A stretch of 64,000 nucleotides of DNA. Source: an uncultured Holdemanella sp. GTDB lineage: Bacteria; Bacillota_I; Bacilli_A; Erysipelotrichales; Erysipelotrichaceae. Below are positions 1-8,380 of the stretch, piece after piece. A model generated the notes under the pieces. It saw only the letters and a program-made list of their open reading frames with translations, was not told the origin of the DNA and did not search any database. The stretch is from NCBI RefSeq assembly GCF_934754935.1, contig NZ_CAKVJB010000002.1, positions 1 through 64,000 on the forward strand, in the 5' to 3' direction. Numbering within the stretch: the first letter of the stretch is position 1; each line of letters begins with the position of its first letter. The position numbers were made by a program, and so were the translations under genes.

Positions 1-11
1 GTCGTGCCTTC

Positions 12-48
12 AAATAAAAATACCATCCAGACAATAGTATCTGGATGG
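12..48 (-). terminator. Rho-independent terminator
   Basis: A perfect 9-bp stem (CCATCCAGA / TCTGGATGG) with an 8-nt loop is followed on the minus strand by TATTTTTATTT. It lies downstream of the gene ending at 90 and ends the recG-containing minus-strand transcript. Confidence 0.8.
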
Positions 49-89
49 TTCGTCATTTCTTAACTTAATGACATTGGTCGACGACTTCT

Positions 90-866
90 TTATTTTTTTT
101 GTTCAATTTGATATTTCGATGAATAGACACGATCTACATAACCATTAAAATCTTTACCATCCAATTCTTCCTGCGTTAAATAGGCTTTTTCTCCATATAT
201 GTTATGTGTATCAATTTCATTAGAATCATTGATGTTTGGAATACACACCATATAATAAAGGATTTCAGACGAATAATTCATAGATACAATATACACAAAA
301 CGATCACTGTTCTTCTTTTGGTTCGATTTTAAATATGCCGAATATACAATTTTCATTTTATCAAGACTTGGCGTCTTTTCTTCTTTTCCATCCAATTCAT
401 AGATTTCATCCTGATTATCCTTCACATAATCAAGTGCTGCATTTTCACCATCTTTAATCAGTGTTTTCGGAATATCTTTCAAAGAAAGATAACGATTGGC
501 AAGCCCTTCAACGACAACATCCGCCTCAACACTTTTAGGCTTGTAATGATATTGATTCGCCAAAGCCTCATCATAGGTTGCCGTAACATGAATTGTATCT
601 CCATTGGATAAATCTGAACTTGGACTCACCTCGTATTTAACTGAATCCAAAAAGTCCTGCATTCTTTGATTCAATTCTCCCTGCTTTGCGCTTACGACAA
701 CACTTGCATTTCCATTTTCTCCAACATAGGTATGTTGCGCATTATCCATAATATCCACTTCAACATTACGCAAAAAGAAGAAATAAGCAATCAAAACAAG
801 AATCGTTACCATACCTAGTAGGCTGATAAAATATATGAATTTATTCTCTATCTTCTGTTTATCCAT
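90..866 (-). CDS. Membrane-anchored protein of unknown function
   Basis: I do not recognise this 258-residue protein. One hydrophobic segment (about residues 10-32, FIYFISLLGMVTILVLIAYF) follows a short charged N-terminus, so it is probably a single-pass anchor with the remaining ~220 residues outside. The external part is hydrophilic and rich in D, N and K. I chose the ATG at 866: AGGAG lies 7 nt upstream of it but only 4 nt from the ATG at 869. A longer reading would run into recG, which ends at 877. It is the last gene of the minus-strand unit with recG, separated by 10 nt, and a terminator follows. Its link to recG may be positional only. Confidence 0.75.
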   Translation of the reverse strand: MDKQKIENKFIYFISLLGMVTILVLIAYFFFLRNVEVDIMDNAQHTYVGENGNASVVVSAKQGELNQRMQDFLDSVKYEVSPSSDLSNGDTIHVTATYDEALANQYHYKPKSVEADVVVEGLANRYLSLKDIPKTLIKDGENAALDYVKDNQDEIYELDGKEEKTPSLDKMKIVYSAYLKSNQKKNSDRFVYIVSMNYSSEILYYMVCIPNINDSNEIDTHNIYGEKAYLTQEELDGKDFNGYVDRVYSSKYQIEQKK

Positions 867-876
867 CATGAGTCTC

Positions 877-2850
877 CTAATCAAAATATTGTGCATTTTC
901 AATCGCATTCGAAATATACAACAAGAGATCCACATCCACTTGATCTTGTATTATTTCTTTTGCATCTTGAATACACATTTCCATCATAGCTTGGTCTTTT
1001 TCAAAATCACCAAACACAAGACAAGGCATACCACTTTGTCTTATTCCTAAAATATCACCTGGCCCGCGCATATGTAAATCATAATTTGATACTTCAAAGC
1101 CATCCTTCAATTCTTCCATCTTTTTTAAGCGCTCGATTGCCTGCGGATCACTGGATGCCGACAACAAGAAACAATATCCTTGCTTATTATCACGAGCTAC
1201 ACGTCCTCTTAACTGATGTAATGTACTTAAGCCAAAACGATGCGCATCATAGATCACCATCACGCTCGCATTAGCTACATCGATTCCAACTTCAATAACA
1301 GTTGTAGAAACAAGAATATCTAACTCATGCTTAGAAAACCTAGCCATCGTCTCTTCCTTTTCTTGACTTGTCATTTTCCCGTGCAACAAGCCAATTCGCA
1401 CATCCTTTAATGTCTTTGTCATTCCCTCGTAAATTTCAAACACATTACGCATCTTATATTCATCATTTTCTTCAATTGCAGGACACACGACATAACATTG
1501 TCTTCCTTCTTTAATAAAACTTAAAACATCTTTTAAACAAGGTGCCATACTTGCCGTTTTAAAGTATTTTGTGACAACACTCTTTCTTCCTTTAGGCATC
1601 GTATGAATCGAACTAATATCCATATCTCCATATAAGAAATGCGCATACGTTCTAGGAATCGGGGTTGCGGACATCATTAAAAAATCAACACACTTTCCTT
1701 TTTCTAACAAAGACCTTCTTTGTTTCACCCCAAAGCGCTGTTGTTCATCCGCAATCACAAGGCCTAATTTATGAAATACTACATTTTCTTGAAATAGAGC
1801 ATGTGTTCCTACCACATTAAAAATCTCGCCATTTTCAAGTTTCTCTAAGATTTCTTTCTTTTCCTTAGACGGTAAACTTGAAACATATAAAGTCGCTTCA
1901 AAACCTAATTTATGCATATTCTTTACATGTTGTCTTGCCAAGATTTCAGTGGGTGCAAGTAATGCCGATTGATAGCCTGCAAGTTGATTGGCATACATAC
2001 TGATTTGTGCCACAATCGTCTTACCACAACCGACATCGCCTTGAACAAGGCGAAACATCACATTTGTACTTTTTAAATCATATAGAATATCATCAATACT
2101 AGAAAGCTGATCTTTCGTTAATTCAAAAGGAAGATTTGAAATCCAATTTTTGACGGTAGAAACCGAAAAATCCTTCTTCGTTTTGATTTCTTTCTTTTCA
2201 TGCATCGACTGCATAACACATTGAAAACACAAAAACTCTTCATACTTTAAAGTGCGAATGGCTGCATGCAGTTGCTTTTCATTCTCTGGAAAGTGAATCC
2301 ACTTATAAGCTGTAGATATATCTAATAACTTATACTTCTCAATATATCTTTGAGGTACTCTTTGAGGCATTACATCCACATGTTTAAGCGCCTCTTTCAT
2401 AATGGCTTGAATATCTGATTGTTTTAAACCTTCAATCAATGGGTATACAGGATGTAAACCTAATTGTTGATCTAAAGGTTTAAAATTATAAGTAGAAGCT
2501 AATACATTATTATTTCCTTGGTATTGACCATAAATCGTAATGGTCTTGCCAAAACCAAATTGCGATGGCCATGGACGATTAAATAAAGTAATATTTAATT
2601 CTTCATTCCATGACATCACTTTAAATTTAGTCATCGAACGATTCTTAGATAAACGAATCACTCTTGCGGCTGAACAAATCAAGCCTTGAAAAACAACATT
2701 TTCTTTTTCGTTCCACTCTGCATAAGGCAAAGTTTGCACAGTATCATAACGCAAAGGATAATATTTCAATAAATCTTCGACAGTTAAGATATTCATCTTT
2801 ACTAAAAGACCTAGTCTTCGACTGGTAATTTTTAATTCGTTAATCTGCAT
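877..2850 (-). CDS. recG: ATP-dependent DNA helicase RecG
   Basis: RecG unwinds and reverses stalled replication forks and branch-migrates Holliday junctions. The 657-residue length is close to the usual ~680. An N-terminal wedge/OB region (about 1-160) precedes the SF2 helicase core. Walker A is GDVGCGKT near residue 270; the motif II region reads IADEQQRFG, where many RecG proteins have DEQH; SATPIPRT is motif III; and the C-terminal helicase motif is QLRGRVAR. The start overlaps the end of the upstream membrane-protein gene by 11 bp, so the two are translationally close. The family call is secure. The Q for H change in motif II is a minor variation. Confidence 0.95.
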   Translation of the reverse strand: MQINELKITSRRLGLLVKMNILTVEDLLKYYPLRYDTVQTLPYAEWNEKENVVFQGLICSAARVIRLSKNRSMTKFKVMSWNEELNITLFNRPWPSQFGFGKTITIYGQYQGNNNVLASTYNFKPLDQQLGLHPVYPLIEGLKQSDIQAIMKEALKHVDVMPQRVPQRYIEKYKLLDISTAYKWIHFPENEKQLHAAIRTLKYEEFLCFQCVMQSMHEKKEIKTKKDFSVSTVKNWISNLPFELTKDQLSSIDDILYDLKSTNVMFRLVQGDVGCGKTIVAQISMYANQLAGYQSALLAPTEILARQHVKNMHKLGFEATLYVSSLPSKEKKEILEKLENGEIFNVVGTHALFQENVVFHKLGLVIADEQQRFGVKQRRSLLEKGKCVDFLMMSATPIPRTYAHFLYGDMDISSIHTMPKGRKSVVTKYFKTASMAPCLKDVLSFIKEGRQCYVVCPAIEENDEYKMRNVFEIYEGMTKTLKDVRIGLLHGKMTSQEKEETMARFSKHELDILVSTTVIEVGIDVANASVMVIYDAHRFGLSTLHQLRGRVARDNKQGYCFLLSASSDPQAIERLKKMEELKDGFEVSNYDLHMRGPGDILGIRQSGMPCLVFGDFEKDQAMMEMCIQDAKEIIQDQVDVDLLLYISNAIENAQYFD

Positions 2851-3595
2851 CTAAAAGACTTCCCACATAAGAAACATAGTTTAGTTCAAGAACGCAATAG
2901 AAAAAGCCCATCAAAAAATTCACAAATAAATAAGTAAACATCGATGCAAGACTCGATTGAAAGCTTACACCTAAAAATAAATACATCATCCAAGATATCA
3001 TGGGATTGCCCATATACATAGATCCAACTAAAATGCTTTGGGCATTAAAGCCTTGGGCCGCACTAAACAAACCACCTGACATTGTATCCAATACAACGAT
3101 TAAGATGAGTAGTGAACAATACCAGTTCAACATCTTTTTCTGATGTTGTTTTAATGCATAAGGAATAAATTCCTTTAAATTTTTGTCATGAATCAAACCA
3201 TAATAGAAAATCAACTGGAATGGTACCATCACAACTAAACAGAATGCACTCATAAGCTGTAATACTAACATTAAGCTTGTATTATTTGCGCAAACATTTA
3301 CAAGATTTGAAAGAATTCCACTCACAATCAAGATATAAATACCTTGTAGTACGATTACTTTTAAAATTGCAGAAGCCGAAAAGTTCTTTGCCTTCCAGAT
3401 CTTTGTACAGATGAAGTAAAAGCCTAGACTTGATAATAAGCTTAGTACAACTTCTAGACTTTGTCTTATATAGACATTCATAGTTGATGCACTCATCAAC
3501 AAATATGCGATATTGTATAAAAAGCATAAAACTAAAGTGAATACGATTGTTTTATATATACTTCTAAAATGTAGTTTTGACATTAATTTTTTCAT
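2840..3595 (-). CDS. Polytopic membrane protein of unknown function
   Basis: This 251-residue protein has five or six hydrophobic segments (for example near residues 15-35, 45-62, 78-97, 107-130, 155-175 and 198-240) and a basic N-terminus (MKKLMSKLHFRS). No enzymatic motif is visible and I do not recognise a family with confidence; the overall pattern recalls DUF-type six-helix proteins of Bacillota. It is the first gene of the minus-strand unit that continues into recG, with an 11-bp overlap. No neighbour indicates a substrate. Confidence 0.75.
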   Translation of the reverse strand: MKKLMSKLHFRSIYKTIVFTLVLCFLYNIAYLLMSASTMNVYIRQSLEVVLSLLSSLGFYFICTKIWKAKNFSASAILKVIVLQGIYILIVSGILSNLVNVCANNTSLMLVLQLMSAFCLVVMVPFQLIFYYGLIHDKNLKEFIPYALKQHQKKMLNWYCSLLILIVVLDTMSGGLFSAAQGFNAQSILVGSMYMGNPMISWMMYLFLGVSFQSSLASMFTYLFVNFLMGFFYCVLELNYVSYVGSLLDAD

Positions 3596-3731
3596 TCAAA
3601 AATCTCCTTTTTGGCTAAGATACATTTTTTCTAATCCTTTGTCGAAATACAATTTGATTCAAATGATTAGAATCACATCCACAAGCATGTATCTGTGTTA
3701 TAATATTAACAAATTTATGGAGGAAATGTAT

Positions 3732-4790
3732 ATGAATTCAAAAATAAAACGAATTCTTGACTTCTCAACTGCCTTTGGGCCAAGTGGCATGGAAGATGAA
3801 GTATCTAAATTGGCCATGGAAGATGTCAAAGACATTTGTGAAGTTCATGATGACACAATGCGTAATACATATATGCACTTTAAACAAGATAAAGAACACA
3901 AGACAACCATTCTTTTGGACGCACACGCCGATGAAGTTGGTTTTATTGTACAAGCTATCAAGCCAAATGGTACAATTCGCTTTTTACCACTTGGTGGATG
4001 GGATCCAAAAAATATCGTATCAGGCGAAGTTTGGATTTTAAATGATAAGGGTGAAAAAGTATCTGGTATTGTCGCAAGTCAACCTGTTCATTTTTTATCA
4101 GAAGCAAAGCGTAATGGAAAAGTAGATTTTGATGATCTAGTTATTGATGTAGGAGCTACAAGTGCTGCAGAAGTGAAAGAAGATTTCCATATTTCTGTCG
4201 GTAACTTCATGTGTCCTGCTGTCACTTGTAAATATGATGAAGCTCATAAGATCTTCTTAGGTAAAGCTTTTGATTGTCGTATTGGATGTGCTGCCGTAAT
4301 GGATGTTCTTCACCAATTAAAAGGTGTAAACCACAACATTGAAGCCACATTAACTACACAAGAAGAAGTGGGCGAAAGAGGTATGGATACGGCCATTAAA
4401 AACTTACATCCAAATATTGCGATTTGTTTTGAAGGATGCCCAAGTGATGATACTTTTGAAGCAGACTACATGATTCAATCTGCCCTTAAAAAAGGTCCAA
4501 TGTTACGTTGGTTTGACCGTTCTTATATCACAAGTCCTCGTTTTATGCGCTATGCGATTGATTTAGCGCATGAAAAAAATATCCCTGTACAAGAAAGCGT
4601 AAGAAAAGGTGGAGGAACCAATGCAGGTATCACACACCGCTACAACATACCAACCATTATCATTGGTATTCCTGTTCGTTTTGCGCATGCTTCATTTGGC
4701 ATTTGTTCTGAAGAAGATTATGACAATGCCGTAAAACTTGCGGTTGAAATCATTAAAAACATCAATGCCGAAACAATTCGAGGCTTCTAA
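3732..4790 (+). CDS. M42 family metallopeptidase (FrvX/YsdC-like aminopeptidase)
   Basis: This is a cytosolic co-catalytic dinuclear metal aminopeptidase that trims short peptides, 352 residues. The family ligands are visible: DAHADEVGF (His and Asp), FDCRIGC (bridging Asp region), QEEVGERG (catalytic Glu and ligand Glu), CFEGCPSDDTFE and RFAHASFG (final His). The GGAGG at 3719-3723, 8 nt before this ATG, decides the start; the upstream in-frame extension is not expected to be translated. A promoter with TGTG-TATAAT (-10 at 3699-3704) lies immediately upstream. DegV follows without a gap, so this opens a four-gene operon. Confidence 0.93.
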   Translation: MNSKIKRILDFSTAFGPSGMEDEVSKLAMEDVKDICEVHDDTMRNTYMHFKQDKEHKTTILLDAHADEVGFIVQAIKPNGTIRFLPLGGWDPKNIVSGEVWILNDKGEKVSGIVASQPVHFLSEAKRNGKVDFDDLVIDVGATSAAEVKEDFHISVGNFMCPAVTCKYDEAHKIFLGKAFDCRIGCAAVMDVLHQLKGVNHNIEATLTTQEEVGERGMDTAIKNLHPNIAICFEGCPSDDTFEADYMIQSALKKGPMLRWFDRSYITSPRFMRYAIDLAHEKNIPVQESVRKGGGTNAGITHRYNIPTIIIGIPVRFAHASFGICSEEDYDNAVKLAVEIIKNINAETIRGF

Positions 4791-5645
4791 ATGGAAAGAA
4801 TTGCTGTTGTAACAGATACAGGTTCCAATTTATCTTTTGAGCAGGCAAAAGAATTAGGTATCTATTTGCTGCCTTTACAGATCACTATTGATGAAACAAC
4901 CTATCAAGATACATTAGAAATTTCAACCCAAGATATATATAACGAATTGGCTAAGGGTAAAATGCCTAAAACAAGTATGGCTGCTTACCAAAAAATCTAC
5001 GACTTATTTGAAGAACTAAAAAAAGAATATGACACCGTATTTGCAGTTCCTTTGACAAATGGACTATCCACAAATGCGAGCACCATGCAAAGTATTGCAC
5101 GTGAACTTGAAATGAATGTCCATGTGATTGATATATATTCAACGTGTGAACTTGAAAAACATGTTGCGATTTGGATCAAGAGATTAGTGGATGAAAATAA
5201 ATCTTCACAAGAAATATTAGATATCGTTCAACCTGCCATTGATGAATCAAACTCATTGATTCTTGTTAAAAATCTTCAACATTTAAAACGCGGAGGAAGA
5301 TTAACGCCCATGGCAGCAGCGCTTGCGGGTTTATTAAAGATCTATCCTATCTTACATCTTAATAAAAGTACAGAAGGTAGAATTGATGTTTTAAATAAGG
5401 TTCGTACCGAAAAAAGAGCCGATGCCTATGCGATTGATCAAATCATCGATGATATTGATATTCAACATACACATATTTATATTATTCACTCTGATTTTTT
5501 AAAGGGTGCCCAACATTTTAAAAATTGTTTTATCGAAAAGGGTGTACCCGAACAAAATATTCATATAAACTATATTAGTTCCGTAATTGCCGTACATACT
5601 GGTCTTGGTTGTATCGCAATACAATATATAAGAGAGGAAAACTAA
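4791..5645 (+). CDS. DegV family fatty-acid-binding protein
   Basis: DegV/FakB-type proteins bind a fatty acid and, where FakA is present, present it for phosphorylation before incorporation into phospholipid. The 284 residues match the family length. The N-terminal VVTDTGSNLSFEQA loop matches the family's (D)S(A/T)xDL-like phosphate/carboxylate loop. The middle part has the conserved LKRGGRLTP segment typical of DegV proteins. The ATG directly follows the stop of the M42 peptidase gene, which indicates translational coupling. No FakA gene is present in this window. Confidence 0.9.
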   Translation: MERIAVVTDTGSNLSFEQAKELGIYLLPLQITIDETTYQDTLEISTQDIYNELAKGKMPKTSMAAYQKIYDLFEELKKEYDTVFAVPLTNGLSTNASTMQSIARELEMNVHVIDIYSTCELEKHVAIWIKRLVDENKSSQEILDIVQPAIDESNSLILVKNLQHLKRGGRLTPMAAALAGLLKIYPILHLNKSTEGRIDVLNKVRTEKRADAYAIDQIIDDIDIQHTHIYIIHSDFLKGAQHFKNCFIEKGVPEQNIHINYISSVIAVHTGLGCIAIQYIREEN

Positions 5646-5648
5646 AAC

Positions 5649-6134
5649 ATGGAAACAAAAAATATTTTAATCACAATGAAGAATGGAGATCAAATCAAAG
5701 CTGAGTTATATCCTGAGATTGCTCCTGAAACAGTTCAAAACTTTTTAAATCTAATTGAAAAGAAATTCTATAACGGATTAACTTTTCACCGTGTTATCAA
5801 AGGATTTATGATTCAGGGTGGATGCCCTATTGGAAATGGTACTGGTGGTCCAGGTTATACAATTCATGGTGAATTCGCATCTAATGGATTTAAAAACGAT
5901 TTAAAACACACTCGTGGAGTTTTATCTATGGCTCGTGCTATGGATCCAAATAGTGCAGGAAGTCAATTCTTCATTATGCACCAAGATGCACCTCATTTAG
6001 ATGGTGAATATGCTACGTTTGGAAAAGTTATTGAAGGTATGGAAAATGTGGATAAAATTGCGAAGACCCCTACTACATTCAATGACCGTCCTAGAAATCC
6101 TCAAGTGATTGATACAATCACACTTGTTGACTAA
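5649..6134 (+). CDS. Cyclophilin-type peptidyl-prolyl cis-trans isomerase
   Basis: This is a cytoplasmic cyclophilin, 161 residues, a single domain without signal peptide. It accelerates proline isomerisation in folding proteins. Diagnostic segments are FHRVIKGFMIQGG, with the catalytic Arg in FHR, then GPGYTIHGEF and SMARAMDPNSAGSQFFI. The gene starts 3 nt after degV and its stop overlaps the start of the LysR gene by one base (TAATG), so all belong to one transcript. Confidence 0.95.
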   Translation: METKNILITMKNGDQIKAELYPEIAPETVQNFLNLIEKKFYNGLTFHRVIKGFMIQGGCPIGNGTGGPGYTIHGEFASNGFKNDLKHTRGVLSMARAMDPNSAGSQFFIMHQDAPHLDGEYATFGKVIEGMENVDKIAKTPTTFNDRPRNPQVIDTITLVD

Positions 6135-7036
6135 TGACGCTGCAACAATTGCGCTACGTGATCCAGGTTGTTGAATCTGGATCTTTTAATTCCGCAGCCA
6201 AAGCCTTATTTATTTCGCAGCCATCTTTATCCAAAGCCATTCATGATCTAGAAGAAGAAATGTCCATCTGTTTATTTGTTCGTACAAACAAGGGTATTCT
6301 ACTTTCTGAACAAGGAGAAAAATTTTTAGGCTATGCTAGACAAGTCATTGAACAAGCAAACTTACTTGAAGAGCAATATAAAAATACTGTTCCTGCAAGA
6401 ACGGTATTTGCGATATCAAGTCAGCACTACGCTTTTGTGGTCAATGCCTTTGTTGCCTTAGTCAAAGAGTATAATCAAAGTGAATATGAATTTTCTTTAA
6501 GAGAACAAAGAACATACGATATTATTGAAGATGTAAAAAATCATCGTAGTCAATTGGGTATACTTTATCTTTCTCATTTCAATCGTGAAGTGATTCAAAG
6601 TATTTTAAAGAAAGAACATTTAACATTCACAAAACTATTTGAGGCTAGACCTCATGTCTTTGTATCTAAGACAAATCCTTTATCCAATAAAAGAACAGTG
6701 AAAATGGAAGACTTAGAAAACTATCCTCGTTTAACTTATGAACAAGGAATCAACAATTCATTCTATTTTTCAGAAGAATTACATAGTACGCAACCATCTA
6801 AAAAGAGTATTGTAGTTTGCGATCGTGCCACATTGTTCAACTTATTGATTGGACTTGACGGATATACCATTTCTTCTGGTATCTTAAGCACGGATTTAAA
6901 TGGAGATAACATTGTATCCATTCCACTGGATAGTGATGAAGTCATGGAAATTGGCTATATTAGTGATGGAGTCTTATCCAATATGTCAAAAAACTATCTA
7001 AATCATTTAATTCAATATATTGAGAAGACCAAATAA
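6134..7036 (+). CDS. LysR family regulator, probable MtaR/MetR-type methionine activator
   Basis: This is a 300-residue LysR protein with an N-terminal winged HTH (residues ~3-60, SGSFNSAAKALFISQPSLSKAIHDLE) and a C-terminal effector domain. The specific assignment comes from context. Both genes immediately downstream encode MetE-like methyltransferases and each has a 17-bp palindrome matching the streptococcal MtaR/MetR MET-box (TATAGTTTnAAACTATA) near -61. The regulator therefore probably activates them when methionine or homocysteine status requires. The gene ends the M42-DegV-PPIase operon and has its own terminator. LysR family membership is certain; the target assignment is inference. 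Confidence 0.85.
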   Translation: MTLQQLRYVIQVVESGSFNSAAKALFISQPSLSKAIHDLEEEMSICLFVRTNKGILLSEQGEKFLGYARQVIEQANLLEEQYKNTVPARTVFAISSQHYAFVVNAFVALVKEYNQSEYEFSLREQRTYDIIEDVKNHRSQLGILYLSHFNREVIQSILKKEHLTFTKLFEARPHVFVSKTNPLSNKRTVKMEDLENYPRLTYEQGINNSFYFSEELHSTQPSKKSIVVCDRATLFNLLIGLDGYTISSGILSTDLNGDNIVSIPLDSDEVMEIGYISDGVLSNMSKNYLNHLIQYIEKTK

Positions 7037-7048
7037 AATTGGTCTTTT
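7025..7048 (+). terminator. Terminator after the LysR gene
   Basis: AAGACCAA / TTGGTCTT form an 8-bp stem around ATAAAA, continuing into a T run. The stem overlaps the LysR stop codon and ends only 3 nt before the first MET-box. Confidence 0.8.
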
Positions 7049-7050
7049 AT

Positions 7051-7113
7051 TATAGCTTTTATCTATAACAGCCTAAAGAATATTTCAATTATTCTATAGT
7101 CTACAAATATGAT
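7051..7113 (+). promoter_or_regulatory. MET-box plus promoter of first MetE-like gene
   Basis: A 17-bp dyad, TATAGCTTTTATCTATA, lies at 7051-7067, and a -10 (TATGAT) at 7108-7113 with a poor -35 (TTCAAT region). The dyad centre is about 61 bp upstream of the expected start, the usual position for a LysR activator. It matches the known MtaR/MetR MET-box in sequence and length. The same arrangement, with identical 57-bp spacing from dyad start to -10 start, precedes the second gene. Confidence 0.75.
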
Positions 7114-7148
7114 AGACTTAATCCATACGAAAGTTGAGGAATTTTATT

Positions 7149-8264
7149 ATGACAGTACAAAGCCCTTATAAATATGATGTAGTCGGAAGTTTTTTAAGAC
7201 CTGAAAAACTTAAACAGGCTCGTAAAGATTATGAATCTAAGAAGATTTCAAAAGAAGAATTGAAGCAAGTTGAAGATGAGTGCATCACAGATTTAATTCA
7301 AAAAGAAAAGGCAGCCGGACTTCATGTCATCACAGATGGTGAATTTAGACGTGCTACATGGCACTTAGATTTCATGTGGGGATTTGATGGCGTTTCTCAT
7401 ACCCCAACAAAAACAGGTCTTCCCTTCCATGGTGAAGCCGCTATGATTGATGATACATATATTACTGGAAAAGTAGGTGTAAGTGGTATTCATCCTTTTG
7501 TAGAACATTTTAAATTTGTGAAACAATTTGAAGATGAAAACACCATTGCCAAACAAACCATTCCAGCTCCAGCCCAATTTTTAGAACAAATGATTCTTCC
7601 TTTTGCGATGGAAAATACGAAAAAATATTATGAAGATACAGAAGAATTAGTTCAAGATATTGCGAATGGATACAAAGTTGTGATCCAACAATTATATGAT
7701 GCAGGATGTCGCTGCATTCAATTGGATGATTGTTCGTGGGGTATGTTGGTAGATGAAAAAGCACCATTATTTTTCCAAACGGATCAAGAAGGATTATTAA
7801 AGGTGCAAGAATTATTCTTGCGTATCAATAATTTGGCAATCGAAGATAAACCGGAAGATTTAGTAATCAATACGCATGTTTGTCGTGGTAATTTCCACTC
7901 TACTTATGCTTCAAGTGGTGCCTATGATGCCGTCGCAAAAACATTATTTGCGAAAGAAAATGTTCATGCCTATTTCTTAGAATTTGATGATGCTCGTTCT
8001 GGTGGATTTGAACCATTAAAAGAGGTCACACCAGATAAAAAAGTTGTACTTGGTTTGGTTACGACAAAATCTGCTAAATTAGAAGACAAGGAAATGGTAA
8101 TTGCTCGTATCAAAGAAGCAAGTCAATATGTTCCATTAGAAAACCTATGTCTAAGTCCACAATGTGGTTTTGCGTCATGTGAAATTGGAAATAAATTAAC
8201 AGAAGAGGAACAATGGGCTAAAGTAAAATTAGTCAAAGAAATTGCTGAAGAAGTCTGGGGTTAA
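7149..8264 (+). CDS. MetE-like cobalamin-independent methionine synthase family protein (YxjG/YxjH type)
   Basis: This 371-residue protein corresponds to the C-terminal catalytic half of MetE, the form seen in YxjG/YxjH proteins. It probably transfers a methyl group to homocysteine or a related thiol. Zinc-site features are visible: CRCIQLDDCSWG, INTHVCRGNFHSTY and the C-terminal LCLSPQCGFAS (Cys ligand). The ATG at 7149 is preceded by GAGGA; the in-frame TTG at 7134 lies upstream of that site and is unlikely. Transcription is probably activated by the LysR protein upstream through the MET-box. A close paralogue follows. Confidence 0.88.
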   Translation: MTVQSPYKYDVVGSFLRPEKLKQARKDYESKKISKEELKQVEDECITDLIQKEKAAGLHVITDGEFRRATWHLDFMWGFDGVSHTPTKTGLPFHGEAAMIDDTYITGKVGVSGIHPFVEHFKFVKQFEDENTIAKQTIPAPAQFLEQMILPFAMENTKKYYEDTEELVQDIANGYKVVIQQLYDAGCRCIQLDDCSWGMLVDEKAPLFFQTDQEGLLKVQELFLRINNLAIEDKPEDLVINTHVCRGNFHSTYASSGAYDAVAKTLFAKENVHAYFLEFDDARSGGFEPLKEVTPDKKVVLGLVTTKSAKLEDKEMVIARIKEASQYVPLENLCLSPQCGFASCEIGNKLTEEEQWAKVKLVKEIAEEVWG

Positions 8265-8282
8265 TTCCAGATTTCTTTTTTA
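8254..8282 (+). terminator. Terminator of first MetE-like gene
   Basis: TCTGG / CCAGA stem with loop GGTTAATT (containing the stop codon), then TTTCTTTTTT. It separates the two paralogues into independent units. Confidence 0.75.
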
Positions 8283-8283
8283 T

Positions 8284-8346
8284 TATAGTTTTTAACTATA
8301 ACCACATAAAGAATATTTCAATTATTCTATAGTCTACAAATATGAT
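8284..8346 (+). promoter_or_regulatory. MET-box plus promoter of second MetE-like gene
   Basis: TATAGTTTTTAACTATA at 8284-8300 is a near-exact MET-box. The -10 TATGAT lies at 8341-8346. About 52 bp from the -35 region through the -10 are identical to the promoter of the first gene, indicating duplication with recent homogenisation or strong constraint. Confidence 0.78.
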
Positions 8347-8380
8347 AGACTTAATCCATCGAAAGTTGAGGAATTTAATT

